Of a stretch of DNA of 39,769 nucleotides, positions 1 to 7,784 are shown in pieces. The position numbers and the translations under genes are program-made. The notes under the pieces are model-generated. The model made no database searches. It was not told the DNA's origin and was given only the letters and a program-made list of their open reading frames with translations. The DNA lies in NCBI GenBank assembly GCA_903894975.1, contig CAITSE010000132.1, positions 1-39,769 of the forward strand, in the 5' to 3' direction. This stretch comes from an uncultured Lentisphaerota bacterium. Lineage in GTDB: Bacteria; Verrucomicrobiota; Lentisphaeria; Oligosphaerales; CAITYL01. The number at the start of each line of letters is the position of its first letter. The first letter of the stretch is position 1.

Positions 1-912
1 GGCAAGTACGCCGTCGGCGCCTACAACATCAACAACATGGAACAGTGCATGGGGCTATTCCGCGGCTGCATCGACAGCCAGGCGCCATTCATCATCCAGA
101 TCTCCAAGGGCGCCCGCTCCTACACCCACAAGCTCATGCTTGAGGCCACCATCCGCGCCGCCGAAAAAATCTTCCCCGAGGCGGTCTTCGCCGTCCACCT
201 GGATCATGGCGACGAACAGTCCTGCTTCGACTGCATCGCCAGCGGCTTCTACAGCTCGGTCATGATCGACGCCAGCCATGAGTCCTTCGACAAGAACATC
301 GAGATCACCAAACGCGTCGCCGACGCCGCCCACGCCAAGGGCATCGCCGTCGAAGCCGAACTCGGCCAGCTCGGCGGCGTGGAAGAACACGTCTCCGTCA
401 GCGAAGCCGACGCCAAGCTGACCAACCCGGAACAGGCCAAGGAATTCGTCACCCGCTCCGGCTGCGACGCCCTCGCCTGCGCCATCGGCACCAGCCATGG
501 CGCCTTCAAGTTCGCTGGCACCCAGGGGCTGCACTTCGACGTGCTCGTCGAAATCCAGAAGCGCCTGCCCGGCTTCCCGCTCGTCATGCACGGCTCCAGT
601 TCCGTGCCCCAGGACGAAGTCGCCCGCATCAACGCCGCCGGCGGCAACCTCAAGGGCGCCAAGGGCGTCGATGACAACCAGTTCAAGAAAGCCGCCGAAC
701 TCGGCGTCACCAAGATCAACATCGACACCGACGGCCGCCTGGTCTGGTGCCGCGTCCACCGCGAGTTCTTCATGAACAAGCCCGAGAAGTTCGACCTGCG
801 CGACCCGGGCACGGTGTTCATGACCGAATACGCCAAGTTCATCGCCGCCAAGAACGTCAAGCTCGGCTCCGCCGGCCAGCTCCCCGCCATCCGCAAAGCC
901 CTCGGCGGCTGA
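1..912 (+). CDS. fba: Class II fructose-bisphosphate aldolase, 5' end outside the window
   Basis: This zinc enzyme interconverts fructose 1,6-bisphosphate with dihydroxyacetone phosphate and glyceraldehyde 3-phosphate in the cytoplasm (glycolysis and gluconeogenesis). The reading frame is open from base 1 (GKYAVGAYNINNMEQ...), so the true start lies upstream; the ATG at 37 is internal. Visible family marks are the metal-site segment HLDHGDE, the phosphate-binding segment MHGSSSVP, and KINIDTDGRL followed by a C-terminal segment typical of the class. About 303 residues are present, close to the usual full length of 300-350, so only a short N-terminal piece is missing. The gene is followed at once by two hairpins, the second with a T-run, so transcription should stop before the next gene. 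A tagatose-bisphosphate aldolase of the same fold is the only real alternative. Confidence 0.93.
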   Translation, partial: GKYAVGAYNINNMEQCMGLFRGCIDSQAPFIIQISKGARSYTHKLMLEATIRAAEKIFPEAVFAVHLDHGDEQSCFDCIASGFYSSVMIDASHESFDKNIEITKRVADAAHAKGIAVEAELGQLGGVEEHVSVSEADAKLTNPEQAKEFVTRSGCDALACAIGTSHGAFKFAGTQGLHFDVLVEIQKRLPGFPLVMHGSSSVPQDEVARINAAGGNLKGAKGVDDNQFKKAAELGVTKINIDTDGRLVWCRVHREFFMNKPEKFDLRDPGTVFMTEYAKFIAAKNVKLGSAGQLPAIRKALGG

Positions 913-935
913 TTTCCGCCGCAACGGCGGAAATC
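911..935 (+). other. Perfect hairpin overlapping the fba stop codon
   Basis: The arms GATTTCCGCCG (911-921) and CGGCGGAAATC (925-935) form a perfect 11-bp stem with a 3-nt CAA loop that begins inside the stop codon TGA (910-912). No T-run follows, so alone it is not an intrinsic terminator. It may protect the 3' end of the aldolase mRNA or support the second hairpin 23 bases downstream. Confidence 0.6.
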
Positions 936-958
936 AGTTGGTGAATGCAACATCCAAA

Positions 959-987
959 GCCCGGCCGATTGCGGCCGGGCTTTTTTT
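959..987 (+). terminator. Rho-independent terminator of fba
   Basis: GCCCGGCCG (959-967) pairs perfectly with CGGCCGGGC (972-980) around the loop ATTG, and seven T residues follow (981-987). This is a textbook intrinsic terminator for the aldolase transcript, lying just upstream of the promoter of the next gene. Confidence 0.92.
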
Positions 988-1010
988 GCACCCGTATTCC
1001 TCCTCTCCGA

Positions 1011-1038
1011 TTGACAGAGCCCGAGGGAATGATACAAT
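1011..1038 (+). promoter_or_regulatory. Sigma-70-type promoter of the Gfo/Idh oxidoreductase gene
   Basis: TTGACA at 1011-1016 is a consensus -35 box. TACAAT at 1033-1038 is a one-mismatch -10 box, and the spacer is 16 bp. The start would fall near 1045, inside the operator-like site at 1043-1071. The -10 region and the following bases are repeated almost exactly at 2246-2270, before the LacI-type gene. Confidence 0.8.
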
Positions 1039-1042
1039 ATTT

Positions 1043-1071
1043 GGTGACGATTCTAAATTAATGACATCACC
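1043..1071. promoter_or_regulatory. Operator-like inverted repeat, copy 1
   Basis: A 29-bp site directly after the -10 box. TTGGTGA at 1041-1047 is the exact reverse complement of TCACCAA at 1067-1073. The site matches 23 of 29 positions of the one at 2260-2288, including the whole first 11 bases GGTGACGATTC and the last CACC. Position (over the expected transcription start), symmetry and recurrence before a LacI-type gene suggest that this regulator's protein represses from here. The binding itself is inference. Confidence 0.65.
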
Positions 1072-1128
1072 AAGCTTTTTCCGGCCGCGATGCGCCCGGG
1101 GCCGCGCGGGAAACTTCAGGAAAACGGC

Positions 1129-2163
1129 ATGGACAGGAAGAAAATCGCGGTGGTCGGCCTGGGCTTCGGCCAGTACATGGCGGAGCACCATCTTCTCCGG
1201 GGGCCGGGAGCGGAATACTTTGAGCTCACCGCCGTCTGCGACCGCGACCCGGCGCGCCTGGCCACCGCCGCCGCGAGCCTGGGCGTACGGGGGGTGCCCG
1301 ACCTTGACGTCCTGCTGCGGGAACGGGAGATCGCCGCGATCGGCCTTTTCACCGGCCCGGTCGACCGGGCGGAACAGGTCCGGAAGATCATCCGCGCCGG
1401 GAAGGATGTGATCACAACCAAGCCCTTCGAGCTTGACGCGGAAAAGGCGGAGGCCGTCCTGCGGGAGGCCGCACGTTTGGGCCGGACCGTGCACCTCAAC
1501 TCTCCCGCGCCCGGCCTTTCCGGGGACTTCCGGCAGATCAAAGCGTGGCAGGAAAAATACCGGCTCGGCCGCGCCATCGCCGGCCGCCACGAAGCCTGGT
1601 ACAAACGGGTGGAACAGGCCGACGGCTCCTGGTACGACGACCCCGAGCTTTGTCCCGTGGCGCCGGTTTTCCGGCTCGGGATTTACGGCATCAACGACAT
1701 GGTCCGGATCTTCGGCGAACCGGAATCGGTCCAGACCATGCAGTCCCGGATCTTCACCGGCCGCCCCACCCCGGACCTTGCCCAGCTCACCATCCGCTTC
1801 AGGAACGGCGCCATCGCCACCACCCTGGACGGCTGGTGTCTCCAGCCGCCCCGGGACGAGAGCTGCCTCACCATCCACTACGAGAACGGCACCGTGCACC
1901 GGGGGCCGGCGGCCATTCCCGGCGCCGCGGGGAAAATTGTGCTTTGCGTGGTCCCGGCGGACCAGGCCGACGGCCGGCCGGCGGAAACCGTCCTGCTGCC
2001 GGAACAGGAGATGAGCCGGGCGTACCAGTGGCAGGCCTTCTACCGGAGCCTCAACGGCGAGCCCCCGGAAGACCCGACCCCCGTGGAAGCCATCGTCCAC
2101 GGCATCCGGATCCTGGCCGCCATGAAGCGTTCCATGAAAAGCGGCAGGACCGAACCGGTGTGA
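1129..2163 (+). CDS. Gfo/Idh/MocA family NAD(P)-dependent oxidoreductase
   Basis: A 344-residue cytoplasmic dehydrogenase of the Gfo/Idh/MocA family, which oxidises or reduces sugars and sugar derivatives. The N-terminal Rossmann fold starts with VVGLGFG. The family EKP motif appears as TTKPFEL and keeps the catalytic lysine. The C-terminal domain contains YGINDMVRIFGEP. I start it at ATG 1129 because AGGAAAA lies at the right distance upstream; the in-frame ATG at 1090 has no good ribosome site and falls in the leader. It is transcribed alone from the promoter at 1011-1038 and carries the same operator-like site as the neighbouring LacI-type regulator. A role in catabolism of a sugar acid or uronate-derived compound fits the nearby oligogalacturonate lyase, but the substrate cannot be read from the sequence. 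Confidence 0.85.
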   Translation: MDRKKIAVVGLGFGQYMAEHHLLRGPGAEYFELTAVCDRDPARLATAAASLGVRGVPDLDVLLREREIAAIGLFTGPVDRAEQVRKIIRAGKDVITTKPFELDAEKAEAVLREAARLGRTVHLNSPAPGLSGDFRQIKAWQEKYRLGRAIAGRHEAWYKRVEQADGSWYDDPELCPVAPVFRLGIYGINDMVRIFGEPESVQTMQSRIFTGRPTPDLAQLTIRFRNGAIATTLDGWCLQPPRDESCLTIHYENGTVHRGPAAIPGAAGKIVLCVVPADQADGRPAETVLLPEQEMSRAYQWQAFYRSLNGEPPEDPTPVEAIVHGIRILAAMKRSMKSGRTEPV

Positions 2164-2226
2164 TTCCAGAACTCTGCGGCGAAACCCTCCCGCGGTCGTG
2201 AACCGCCGGGAAAAACTCCGCCGCAC

Positions 2227-2255
2227 TTGACATCACGACAGAAGTATGATACAAT
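2227..2255 (+). promoter_or_regulatory. Sigma-70-type promoter of the LacI-type regulator gene
   Basis: TTGACA (2227-2232), a 17-bp spacer, and TACAAT (2250-2255). The bases from 2246 to 2270 match those at 1029-1053 without a mismatch, so the two promoters share the -10 region and the start of the operator. An imperfect GC-rich inverted repeat at about 2176-2224 lies between the end of the oxidoreductase gene and this promoter. Confidence 0.82.
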
Positions 2256-2259
2256 ATTT

Positions 2260-2288
2260 GGTGACGATTCCAAAATGGTGACGACACC
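2260..2288. promoter_or_regulatory. Operator-like inverted repeat, copy 2 (probable autoregulation)
   Basis: A 29-bp site placed just like copy 1, immediately downstream of the -10 box and 17 bases before the start codon of the LacI-type gene. The outer parts are roughly inverted (GGTGACGA on the left, TCGACACC-like symmetry on the right). It also contains a direct repeat of GGTGACGA at 2260-2267 and 2278-2285. Together with copy 1 it defines a likely two-member regulon inside this window. Confidence 0.65.
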
Positions 2289-2305
2289 AGAAAACGGAGA
2301 GGATC

Positions 2306-3370
2306 ATGGCCCGGGACGGAAAGCTGGAACAAATCGCCGCCGAAGCGGGGATCTCCCCGAACACGGTTCTGCGGGTGTTGCGCGGCGAGAACAAGGAAAC
2401 GTGGCCCAGCGCCATCCGCCGGGCCGACGAGATCCGGCGAATTGCGTTGAAGCTGGGGTATCTGCCCAACGGCTCGGCCCGGGCCATGCGGCGGGGGCGC
2501 TTCAACTGTGTGGCGCTGCTGCTGAGCACGGACCAGGGGCGGAGTTACCTGCCGAACGACCTGTTCAACGGCATCCATGACGCCCTGCACGAGCAGTCCA
2601 TGCGGCTGGTCGTCTCCAAGCTCTCCGACGAACAGCTCACGAGCGGCCGGGTGATGCCGGCCATTCTCCGGGAGTGGTCCTGCGACGGGCTGTTGATCAA
2701 CTACACCGACCGCGTTCCCGCCGCCATGATCCAGCTCATCGGCAAGTACCGCATTCCCTCAATTTGGATCAACCGCAAGCAGGAAAACGACTGCATCTAC
2801 TACGACGACCTGGGCGGCGCCGAGACCGGCACACGCCACATGGCGGAGCTGGGGCACCGCCGCATCGCGTATCTGGATTTTGTCAGCCGGGACTACTGGG
2901 ACTGGGCCCACTACAGCCACGCCGACCGGTATGAAGGCTATGCCCGCGCCATGCGCGAAGCCGGGCTGCCCCCCACCCCGCGCGAAAAATTTGCGGGCGT
3001 GGAGGCGCAGGCCCGGTTGGACGCCACGGTGGCCCTGTTGCGCGGGCCGCGGCGGCCCACCGCCCTGGTCTGCTACGACAACGGCGCCCGCGCCCTCCTG
3101 GCGGCGACCCAAGCCGGCCTGAAGGTGCCCCGCGATCTTTCCATCCTGACCTTTGCCCCCTGGCACGGCGGCGATGGCGGCCGGCAGGGAGAGAGCTTTC
3201 TGGGGTGGGCGGTGGCGCAAATGGGGCTGCCGGTGGTGGAGGCCGGACGCCGGGCCGTGGAACTGCTGACGCGCAAGATCGCCGCACCGGCGCAAAAACT
3301 GCCGGCAGGCGTTCTCCCGTTGAAATTCGAGCCCGGCGACACCTGCGGGCCGGCGCCCCTGAATCCCTGA
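2306..3370 (+). CDS. LacI/GalR-family transcriptional regulator
   Basis: A 354-residue DNA-binding regulator. The N-terminal helix-turn-helix (about residues 6-26, LEQIAAEAGISPNTVLRVLR) and hinge helix (about 52-63, LPNGSARAMRRG) are typical of the family. A periplasmic-binding-protein-like sensor domain follows, with GLLINYTDRVP and GTRHMAELGHRRIAYLDF, the usual 'HLxxLGHRRIA' region. Start ATG 2306 has GGAGAGG a few bases upstream. Family members are sugar-responsive repressors. The operator-like sites at 1043 and 2260 suggest that it regulates itself and the oxidoreductase gene. Downstream genes for a surface protein and pectin and glycan enzymes may also belong to its regulon, but I see no third copy of the site before them. 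Ligand unknown. Confidence 0.9.
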   Translation: MARDGKLEQIAAEAGISPNTVLRVLRGENKETWPSAIRRADEIRRIALKLGYLPNGSARAMRRGRFNCVALLLSTDQGRSYLPNDLFNGIHDALHEQSMRLVVSKLSDEQLTSGRVMPAILREWSCDGLLINYTDRVPAAMIQLIGKYRIPSIWINRKQENDCIYYDDLGGAETGTRHMAELGHRRIAYLDFVSRDYWDWAHYSHADRYEGYARAMREAGLPPTPREKFAGVEAQARLDATVALLRGPRRPTALVCYDNGARALLAATQAGLKVPRDLSILTFAPWHGGDGGRQGESFLGWAVAQMGLPVVEAGRRAVELLTRKIAAPAQKLPAGVLPLKFEPGDTCGPAPLNP

Positions 3371-3467
3371 CCCGCTCCGCGCCGGCGGCCGGAACGGAAC
3401 CGGAATCCGCTTTACCCCGACACCCATAAATCCAAACGCAAGGCAAGCACGAAAGCAGGAGAAGAAC

Positions 3468-5519
3468 ATGCAAACCCTCAGGACTCTCAAGCCCCGGCGA
3501 CTGATCTTGGCGCTAGTTCTGGCGCTGGCCGCCGCCACGCCGGCATGGTCCGCCCCGACCACCATCGCGTGGGCCGCAACCGGCACGAATTTCGAGACCG
3601 GCGGCAACTGGGTTGGCAACGTCACCCCCACCAGCGACCTGACCAGCAACGTGGTGACCTTCACCGGGGCGACGGGGATGGTCCAGCCGTCGCTCACCCA
3701 GGACCGCAGCGTCGCCGGACTGTATATCTACAACCCGGCGACAACCATGCCAGTGTTTTTGAGCGGATCCGGCGTCACGCTCTCCCTCGGCGCTTCTGGT
3801 ATCACCCAGCAGTCTCCGAGCACCGGCAGTTCCTACACCAACACCATTTACGCCAACATCAATGTGGCAACCACACAGAGCTGGTATATCAACAATGTCC
3901 TTTCCCTCCGCGGGGTCCTCAGCGGCACCAGCGCCCTGTCTCTGACCCGTTACACCTTGGAGTTGGCCGGCACCACCGCCAACTCCTACAACGGGCTGGT
4001 GACACTCAACAACAGCAACGCCCGGCTTTATCTCAACAAGACCCCCGGGCAGCCGGCCTTGTCCGGCGACATCAAAGTGACCACCGGCCAGGTAACCTGG
4101 CGGGCCAGCAACCAACTCACCAGCACGGCGAATGTCACCATGCTGGCGGGCACCTTGAACTTGTATGATTCCGTCCTGGGCACCACCGGCATCGGCGCCG
4201 AAACCTTCAACTCCCTGACCATGGCGGGCGGCGCGGTCTACACGGACGGCGGCACGGGGGTGGGCGGAACCACCAGCGGCCTGATCACCACCCAGACCAC
4301 GACGGTGACCGGCGGCGTACTCAACGTCAATGGCGGCACGCAGTGGACCATGAACAGTCTGTCCATCTCCAACAGCGGCAGGATCAACCGTACCGGTACG
4401 GCTTATGGAACCAGCAGTTCGTCGCGCATCTTAACCGTCGGCGCCGGCGGGCTCGCGATCACCAACCAGGCGACCGGGTCCTATGCCCCGATCATGGTGG
4501 GCAACAGTCTTGCCAACAAAGCCACCAACAAGCTGGTTCTCCAAGGGGATGTGACGTTCACCGGCTACGCCGGCAACGCCAACGCCGCCTACATCAGCAC
4601 GGACACGGTGAACCCGGCCAACCCGGTCAAGGGCACGATTGAGCTCAACGGCACCCGCACCTTCACCATCCACGACGGCGACGCCGCCGTGGATTTCCGC
4701 ATCGACCCCGCCATCAACGACAACGGCGCCACGGTCGGCGCGCTGACCAAGGCCGGACTCGGCACCCTGGCCCTGACCGCCTCCAACGGCTATACCGGCG
4801 GCACCCTGGTCAGCGCCGGCACGCTCAAGGCCGGCAGCGCCAACGCCTTCGGCGGCGGCGGCATCACGGTCGGCGGCGGCGTGCTCGACCTGCGCGACTT
4901 CAACGTCGGCAATGTCATCACCATCACCGGCACGAACAGCTCGGTGCTGCTGCAGAAAACCGCCGGCGCGCTGACCTCGAACTTCGCCGCCGGCAGCAAC
5001 CTCCACGGCTGGCAGCGCGAAGCCGTGGGCACCGCCATCGGCGCCACCACCGCCAGCCTCCTTTCGGGCACGGCCTCCGGCGCCGTGACCTCGTCCTGGA
5101 CCAACAACGCTCATAGCGACACTCATGTGGTCACGGACGTCCTCGACCTGGCCGGCACGGGCGCGGGCAACCTGTTCGTCCTGCAGATGAGCTATGCCGA
5201 CGACGCCTACAACGACGCCAACGCCACGCTCAAATACTGGAACGGCAGCCAGTGGGTGAACGCCATTTACGGCGGCAGCTTTGGCGGCGCCGAAGGCTCT
5301 CCGATCCTGGGCGCCTACGACAACAACCTGGCCTTGGGCAACTGGGGCCGGGACACCGTCAGCAACACGGCGTGGGCCGTGGTGGACCACAACAGCGAGT
5401 TCGCCGTGGTGGTGCCCGAGCCTGCCGCACTCTCCCTGCTCGCCCTCGGCGGCCTGGCCCTCCTGCGCCGCCGGCGGGAGACGGCGGGACCGTGTGGCGG
5501 TGTGACAGTGGAACGGTAA
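3468..5519 (+). CDS. PEP-CTERM protein with autotransporter-type beta-strand repeats
   Basis: A 683-residue exported protein. It begins with a signal peptide (basic LKPRRL, a hydrophobic run, cleavage near PAWSA). The middle is low-complexity Gly/Thr/Asn/Ser sequence predicted to form a beta-helix. Near residues 424-475 it contains the autotransporter-associated strand motif ([17 protein letters not shown]). The C-terminus carries the sorting signal VVPEPAAL (about 647-655), then a hydrophobic segment and an RRRR stop, as in PEP-CTERM proteins processed by exosortase. AGGAGAAG precedes the ATG. There is no autotransporter barrel, so attachment is likely through the PEP-CTERM route. It probably acts on the cell surface or in extracellular matrix. 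Its place between the LacI-type gene and polysaccharide enzymes suggests a role in substrate contact, which is inference. Confidence 0.85.
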   Translation: MQTLRTLKPRRLILALVLALAAATPAWSAPTTIAWAATGTNFETGGNWVGNVTPTSDLTSNVVTFTGATGMVQPSLTQDRSVAGLYIYNPATTMPVFLSGSGVTLSLGASGITQQSPSTGSSYTNTIYANINVATTQSWYINNVLSLRGVLSGTSALSLTRYTLELAGTTANSYNGLVTLNNSNARLYLNKTPGQPALSGDIKVTTGQVTWRASNQLTSTANVTMLAGTLNLYDSVLGTTGIGAETFNSLTMAGGAVYTDGGTGVGGTTSGLITTQTTTVTGGVLNVNGGTQWTMNSLSISNSGRINRTGTAYGTSSSSRILTVGAGGLAITNQATGSYAPIMVGNSLANKATNKLVLQGDVTFTGYAGNANAAYISTDTVNPANPVKGTIELNGTRTFTIHDGDAAVDFRIDPAINDNGATVGALTKAGLGTLALTASNGYTGGTLVSAGTLKAGSANAFGGGGITVGGGVLDLRDFNVGNVITITGTNSSVLLQKTAGALTSNFAAGSNLHGWQREAVGTAIGATTASLLSGTASGAVTSSWTNNAHSDTHVVTDVLDLAGTGAGNLFVLQMSYADDAYNDANATLKYWNGSQWVNAIYGGSFGGAEGSPILGAYDNNLALGNWGRDTVSNTAWAVVDHNSEFAVVVPEPAALSLLALGGLALLRRRRETAGPCGGVTVER

Positions 5520-5617
5520 GTCGGCAGAGCAAAACCAGGGACCGCCGGGCACCGGCCCGGCGTGTCCTTCCGAAAGTTCAAGACGAACCGCGCACGCCAG
5601 GAAGCGGATCTCTCCCG

Positions 5618-6319
5618 ATGGAACTGAAGCAGAACCCGTTCTATACTATCTACGGGGCCCCGCAGCGGAAAACTTGGATGCTGAACGCCAAGTCCAAATT
5701 CACTCTCATCGAGCTGCTGGTGGTGATCACGATCATCGCCATTCTGGCCAGCATGCTGCTGCCCGCCCTCCAGCACGCCAAGGAAAACGCCAAACGCGCC
5801 AAGTGCATGAGCAATCTCCGGCAGATCGGCGTGGGCTACAACGTCTACATGAACGACTGGGACGGCAAAACCTGGGCTCAGGACGCCGCCGGCGGCGCCA
5901 GCATGCTGCGCCGGTCCGGCACCTTCATCGGCAGCGGCCTGATGTTGCAGCACGGATACCTGGCCACCGGGGATCTCTTCCAGTGCCCGTCCGCGCCCAA
6001 GGCCGTCGTGGCCGCTTCCGACCAGTACGTCCATGCCGAAATCAACAGTTCTCCGGCCGATTGGGGAAGCGATGCCTTCCAGCGGATCAGCAATTATTAC
6101 TACGGCCCCCTGTACGGCAACCAGGACGGAGCGAAAGGCGTGGAAATCGACAATCCCCGCAGCATCCGGCCGGGGCGTCCCTATCACGGCGCGGGGCATT
6201 TCAACGCCCTCTACCTCGACACCCATGTGCAGGGGCTCACCAACGTGCCCACGCTCGACGGCTCCCCCGCCTCCGGAGTCGTCAGGCAGTGGTTCACCGA
6301 CTACGTGGACGGCAAATAG
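5618..6319 (+). CDS. Prepilin-like protein with N-terminal methylation motif (1 of 3)
   Basis: About 233 residues. The type IV prepilin-like leader ends KSKF, followed by [20 protein letters not shown], a membrane helix with the conserved Glu at +5. A globular domain follows, with the family's C-terminal signature in degenerate form ([16 protein letters not shown], where DG is replaced by DT). Start choice is open: ATG 5618 has AGGAAG rather far upstream, and ATG 5678 gives the short leader MLNAKSK. Residue -1 is Lys instead of the usual Gly. Hundreds of such paralogues are known in Lentisphaerota and Planctomycetota genomes, and their function is poorly known. It follows the PEP-CTERM gene by about 100 bases and precedes the lyase gene, so the three may be co-transcribed. 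Confidence 0.85.
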   Translation: MELKQNPFYTIYGAPQRKTWMLNAKSKFTLIELLVVITIIAILASMLLPALQHAKENAKRAKCMSNLRQIGVGYNVYMNDWDGKTWAQDAAGGASMLRRSGTFIGSGLMLQHGYLATGDLFQCPSAPKAVVAASDQYVHAEINSSPADWGSDAFQRISNYYYGPLYGNQDGAKGVEIDNPRSIRPGRPYHGAGHFNALYLDTHVQGLTNVPTLDGSPASGVVRQWFTDYVDGK

Positions 6320-6381
6320 CCCCGTCCCGGCGCCCGCCGGGCGAAGTTCATTCACCGCACAACCTGTTCAAGGAAGCCGAC

Positions 6382-7554
6382 ATGACGGCGCCCGTTTCCC
6401 CGGAAGCATCCTCTCTGTTCACCCCCTGGCGGGACCCGGTCAGCGGCGTGGAAAGCCTGCTGCTTTCCCGGCGGGTGGCGCCGGTGCAGTCGGGGTTCTA
6501 TTTCGTCAATCCCAGCTTTACCGCGGACGGCCGCTTCATGTGGCTGTACGTCTTTTTTCCGCCGGGCGGCCAGGGCGGTCCGTCCGGCGGGCAGCTCGCC
6601 GTGGTGGATTTTGCCGCCGGCGAAGTGCGGCACTACCCGGAAACCCTGTTCATGGACGCCTCGCCGTTCGTGGACACGGCCACGGGGGAGGCCTACTGGA
6701 CCACGGGGCTGGAGATTTGGAAACGCGGCCCGCTCGCGGGCGACCAGGCGACACTCGTCGGCGCGTTCCCGGCGGAACTGGCCAACCAGCGCCGCCCGCG
6801 CCGCATCGCCACGCACCTGACCCGCTCCTGCGACGGCAAATCTTTCGCCATCGACGCGGAATTCAGCCCGGACTGGTATATCGGCGACATCCCCGTGGAC
6901 GGCTCCGGCCCCGCCCGGATCTGGCAGACCTTCGACCGTTGCTACAACCACACCCAGTTCAGCCCCACCGACCCCGACCTGCTCCTGACCGCCCAGGACG
7001 GCTGGCGCAACGCCGCCACCGGCAACTACGGCGGCAGCGAAGACCGGCTCTGGCTGATCCGGCGCGGCGAAAAAGCCCGGCCGCTCCTGCCCGATTTCCC
7101 TCTGTCGTCCGACCACCGCGGCCACGAATGGTGGGACGCGGATGGCGAGCACGTCTGGTACATCGATTACCGCCGCGGCACCGAAAAGGTCAACATCCAC
7201 ACCGGGAAGCGCGCCAATGCCTGGCCCGGCGGCCACACCCATTCCCACTGCGACCGCAAGGGGCGCCTCCTCGTGGGCGACATCTGCCCCGCGCGTGACG
7301 AATGGCGGGTGGCGTTCTTCAACATCAACACCGGGCGCGAGGTGGACATCGTCACCCGCTTCCCCGTCCATCCTGCGGCCGGAGCCGGCTCCTCCCTGTC
7401 CGCGCGGATCCCCGGCTACGACCGGGCGCAATATCACATCCATCCCCACCCGCAGTTCTGCTGCCGGGACCGCTATATCTGCTACACCACCAACGTCCGC
7501 GGCACGATCGACCTGGCGCTGGTTTCCGTGGAACAGCTGCTCGCCCGGACGTAG
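6382..7554 (+). CDS. ogl: Oligogalacturonate lyase (PL22-type beta-propeller)
   Basis: A 390-residue protein without signal peptide, nearly the same length as characterised oligogalacturonate lyases (about 388). These cytoplasmic Mn-dependent enzymes cleave short, often unsaturated, galacturonate oligomers into 4-deoxy-L-threo-5-hexosulose uronate. Visible features are beta-propeller repeats and the metal-site histidines: GGHTHSHC with His285/287/289, and QYHIHPHPQF with Gln350, His352, His354 and His356. From memory, the known enzyme uses a Gln and three His at closely matching positions (287, 350, 353, 355). ATG 6382 has AAGGAAG five bases upstream. This is the gene that best names the cluster's substrate as pectin. 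No KduI/KduD partner is seen in the window. A related propeller with another role cannot be fully excluded. Confidence 0.8.
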   Translation: MTAPVSPEASSLFTPWRDPVSGVESLLLSRRVAPVQSGFYFVNPSFTADGRFMWLYVFFPPGGQGGPSGGQLAVVDFAAGEVRHYPETLFMDASPFVDTATGEAYWTTGLEIWKRGPLAGDQATLVGAFPAELANQRRPRRIATHLTRSCDGKSFAIDAEFSPDWYIGDIPVDGSGPARIWQTFDRCYNHTQFSPTDPDLLLTAQDGWRNAATGNYGGSEDRLWLIRRGEKARPLLPDFPLSSDHRGHEWWDADGEHVWYIDYRRGTEKVNIHTGKRANAWPGGHTHSHCDRKGRLLVGDICPARDEWRVAFFNINTGREVDIVTRFPVHPAAGAGSSLSARIPGYDRAQYHIHPHPQFCCRDRYICYTTNVRGTIDLALVSVEQLLART

Positions 7555-7657
7555 TACCCTGTAAAACAAAAACTTCACCACAAAGGCGCGCTCGCGACTC
7601 TTTCCGAATCCGTTGGCGGAACATGAAGAAGCGGCAGCGCGTGAATCCGGCACCGCC

Positions 7658-7713
7658 TGAAGGCGGAACTCCAAACTCGGACGGCCCGGCCCACGTTGGG
7701 AGTTCCCACTTCA
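7658..7713. repeat. Imperfect inverted repeat containing a dispersed 29-bp sequence
   Basis: Arms at 7658-7676 and 7695-7713 (19 bp each) match at 16 of 19 positions after reverse complementing. Bases 7679-7707 recur without a mismatch, in opposite orientation, at 32697-32725. The element sits in the 230-bp gap between the lyase and the lipoprotein hydrolase genes and looks like a small REP- or MITE-type repeat. The rest of the gap shows nothing I can name. Confidence 0.75.
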
Positions 7714-7784
7714 GTGGGGGCTGTTCAACTCGTTGCTTGCTAATTAATAACGGGTTTCCCAGCCTCGGACTTCAAGGAATCAGT

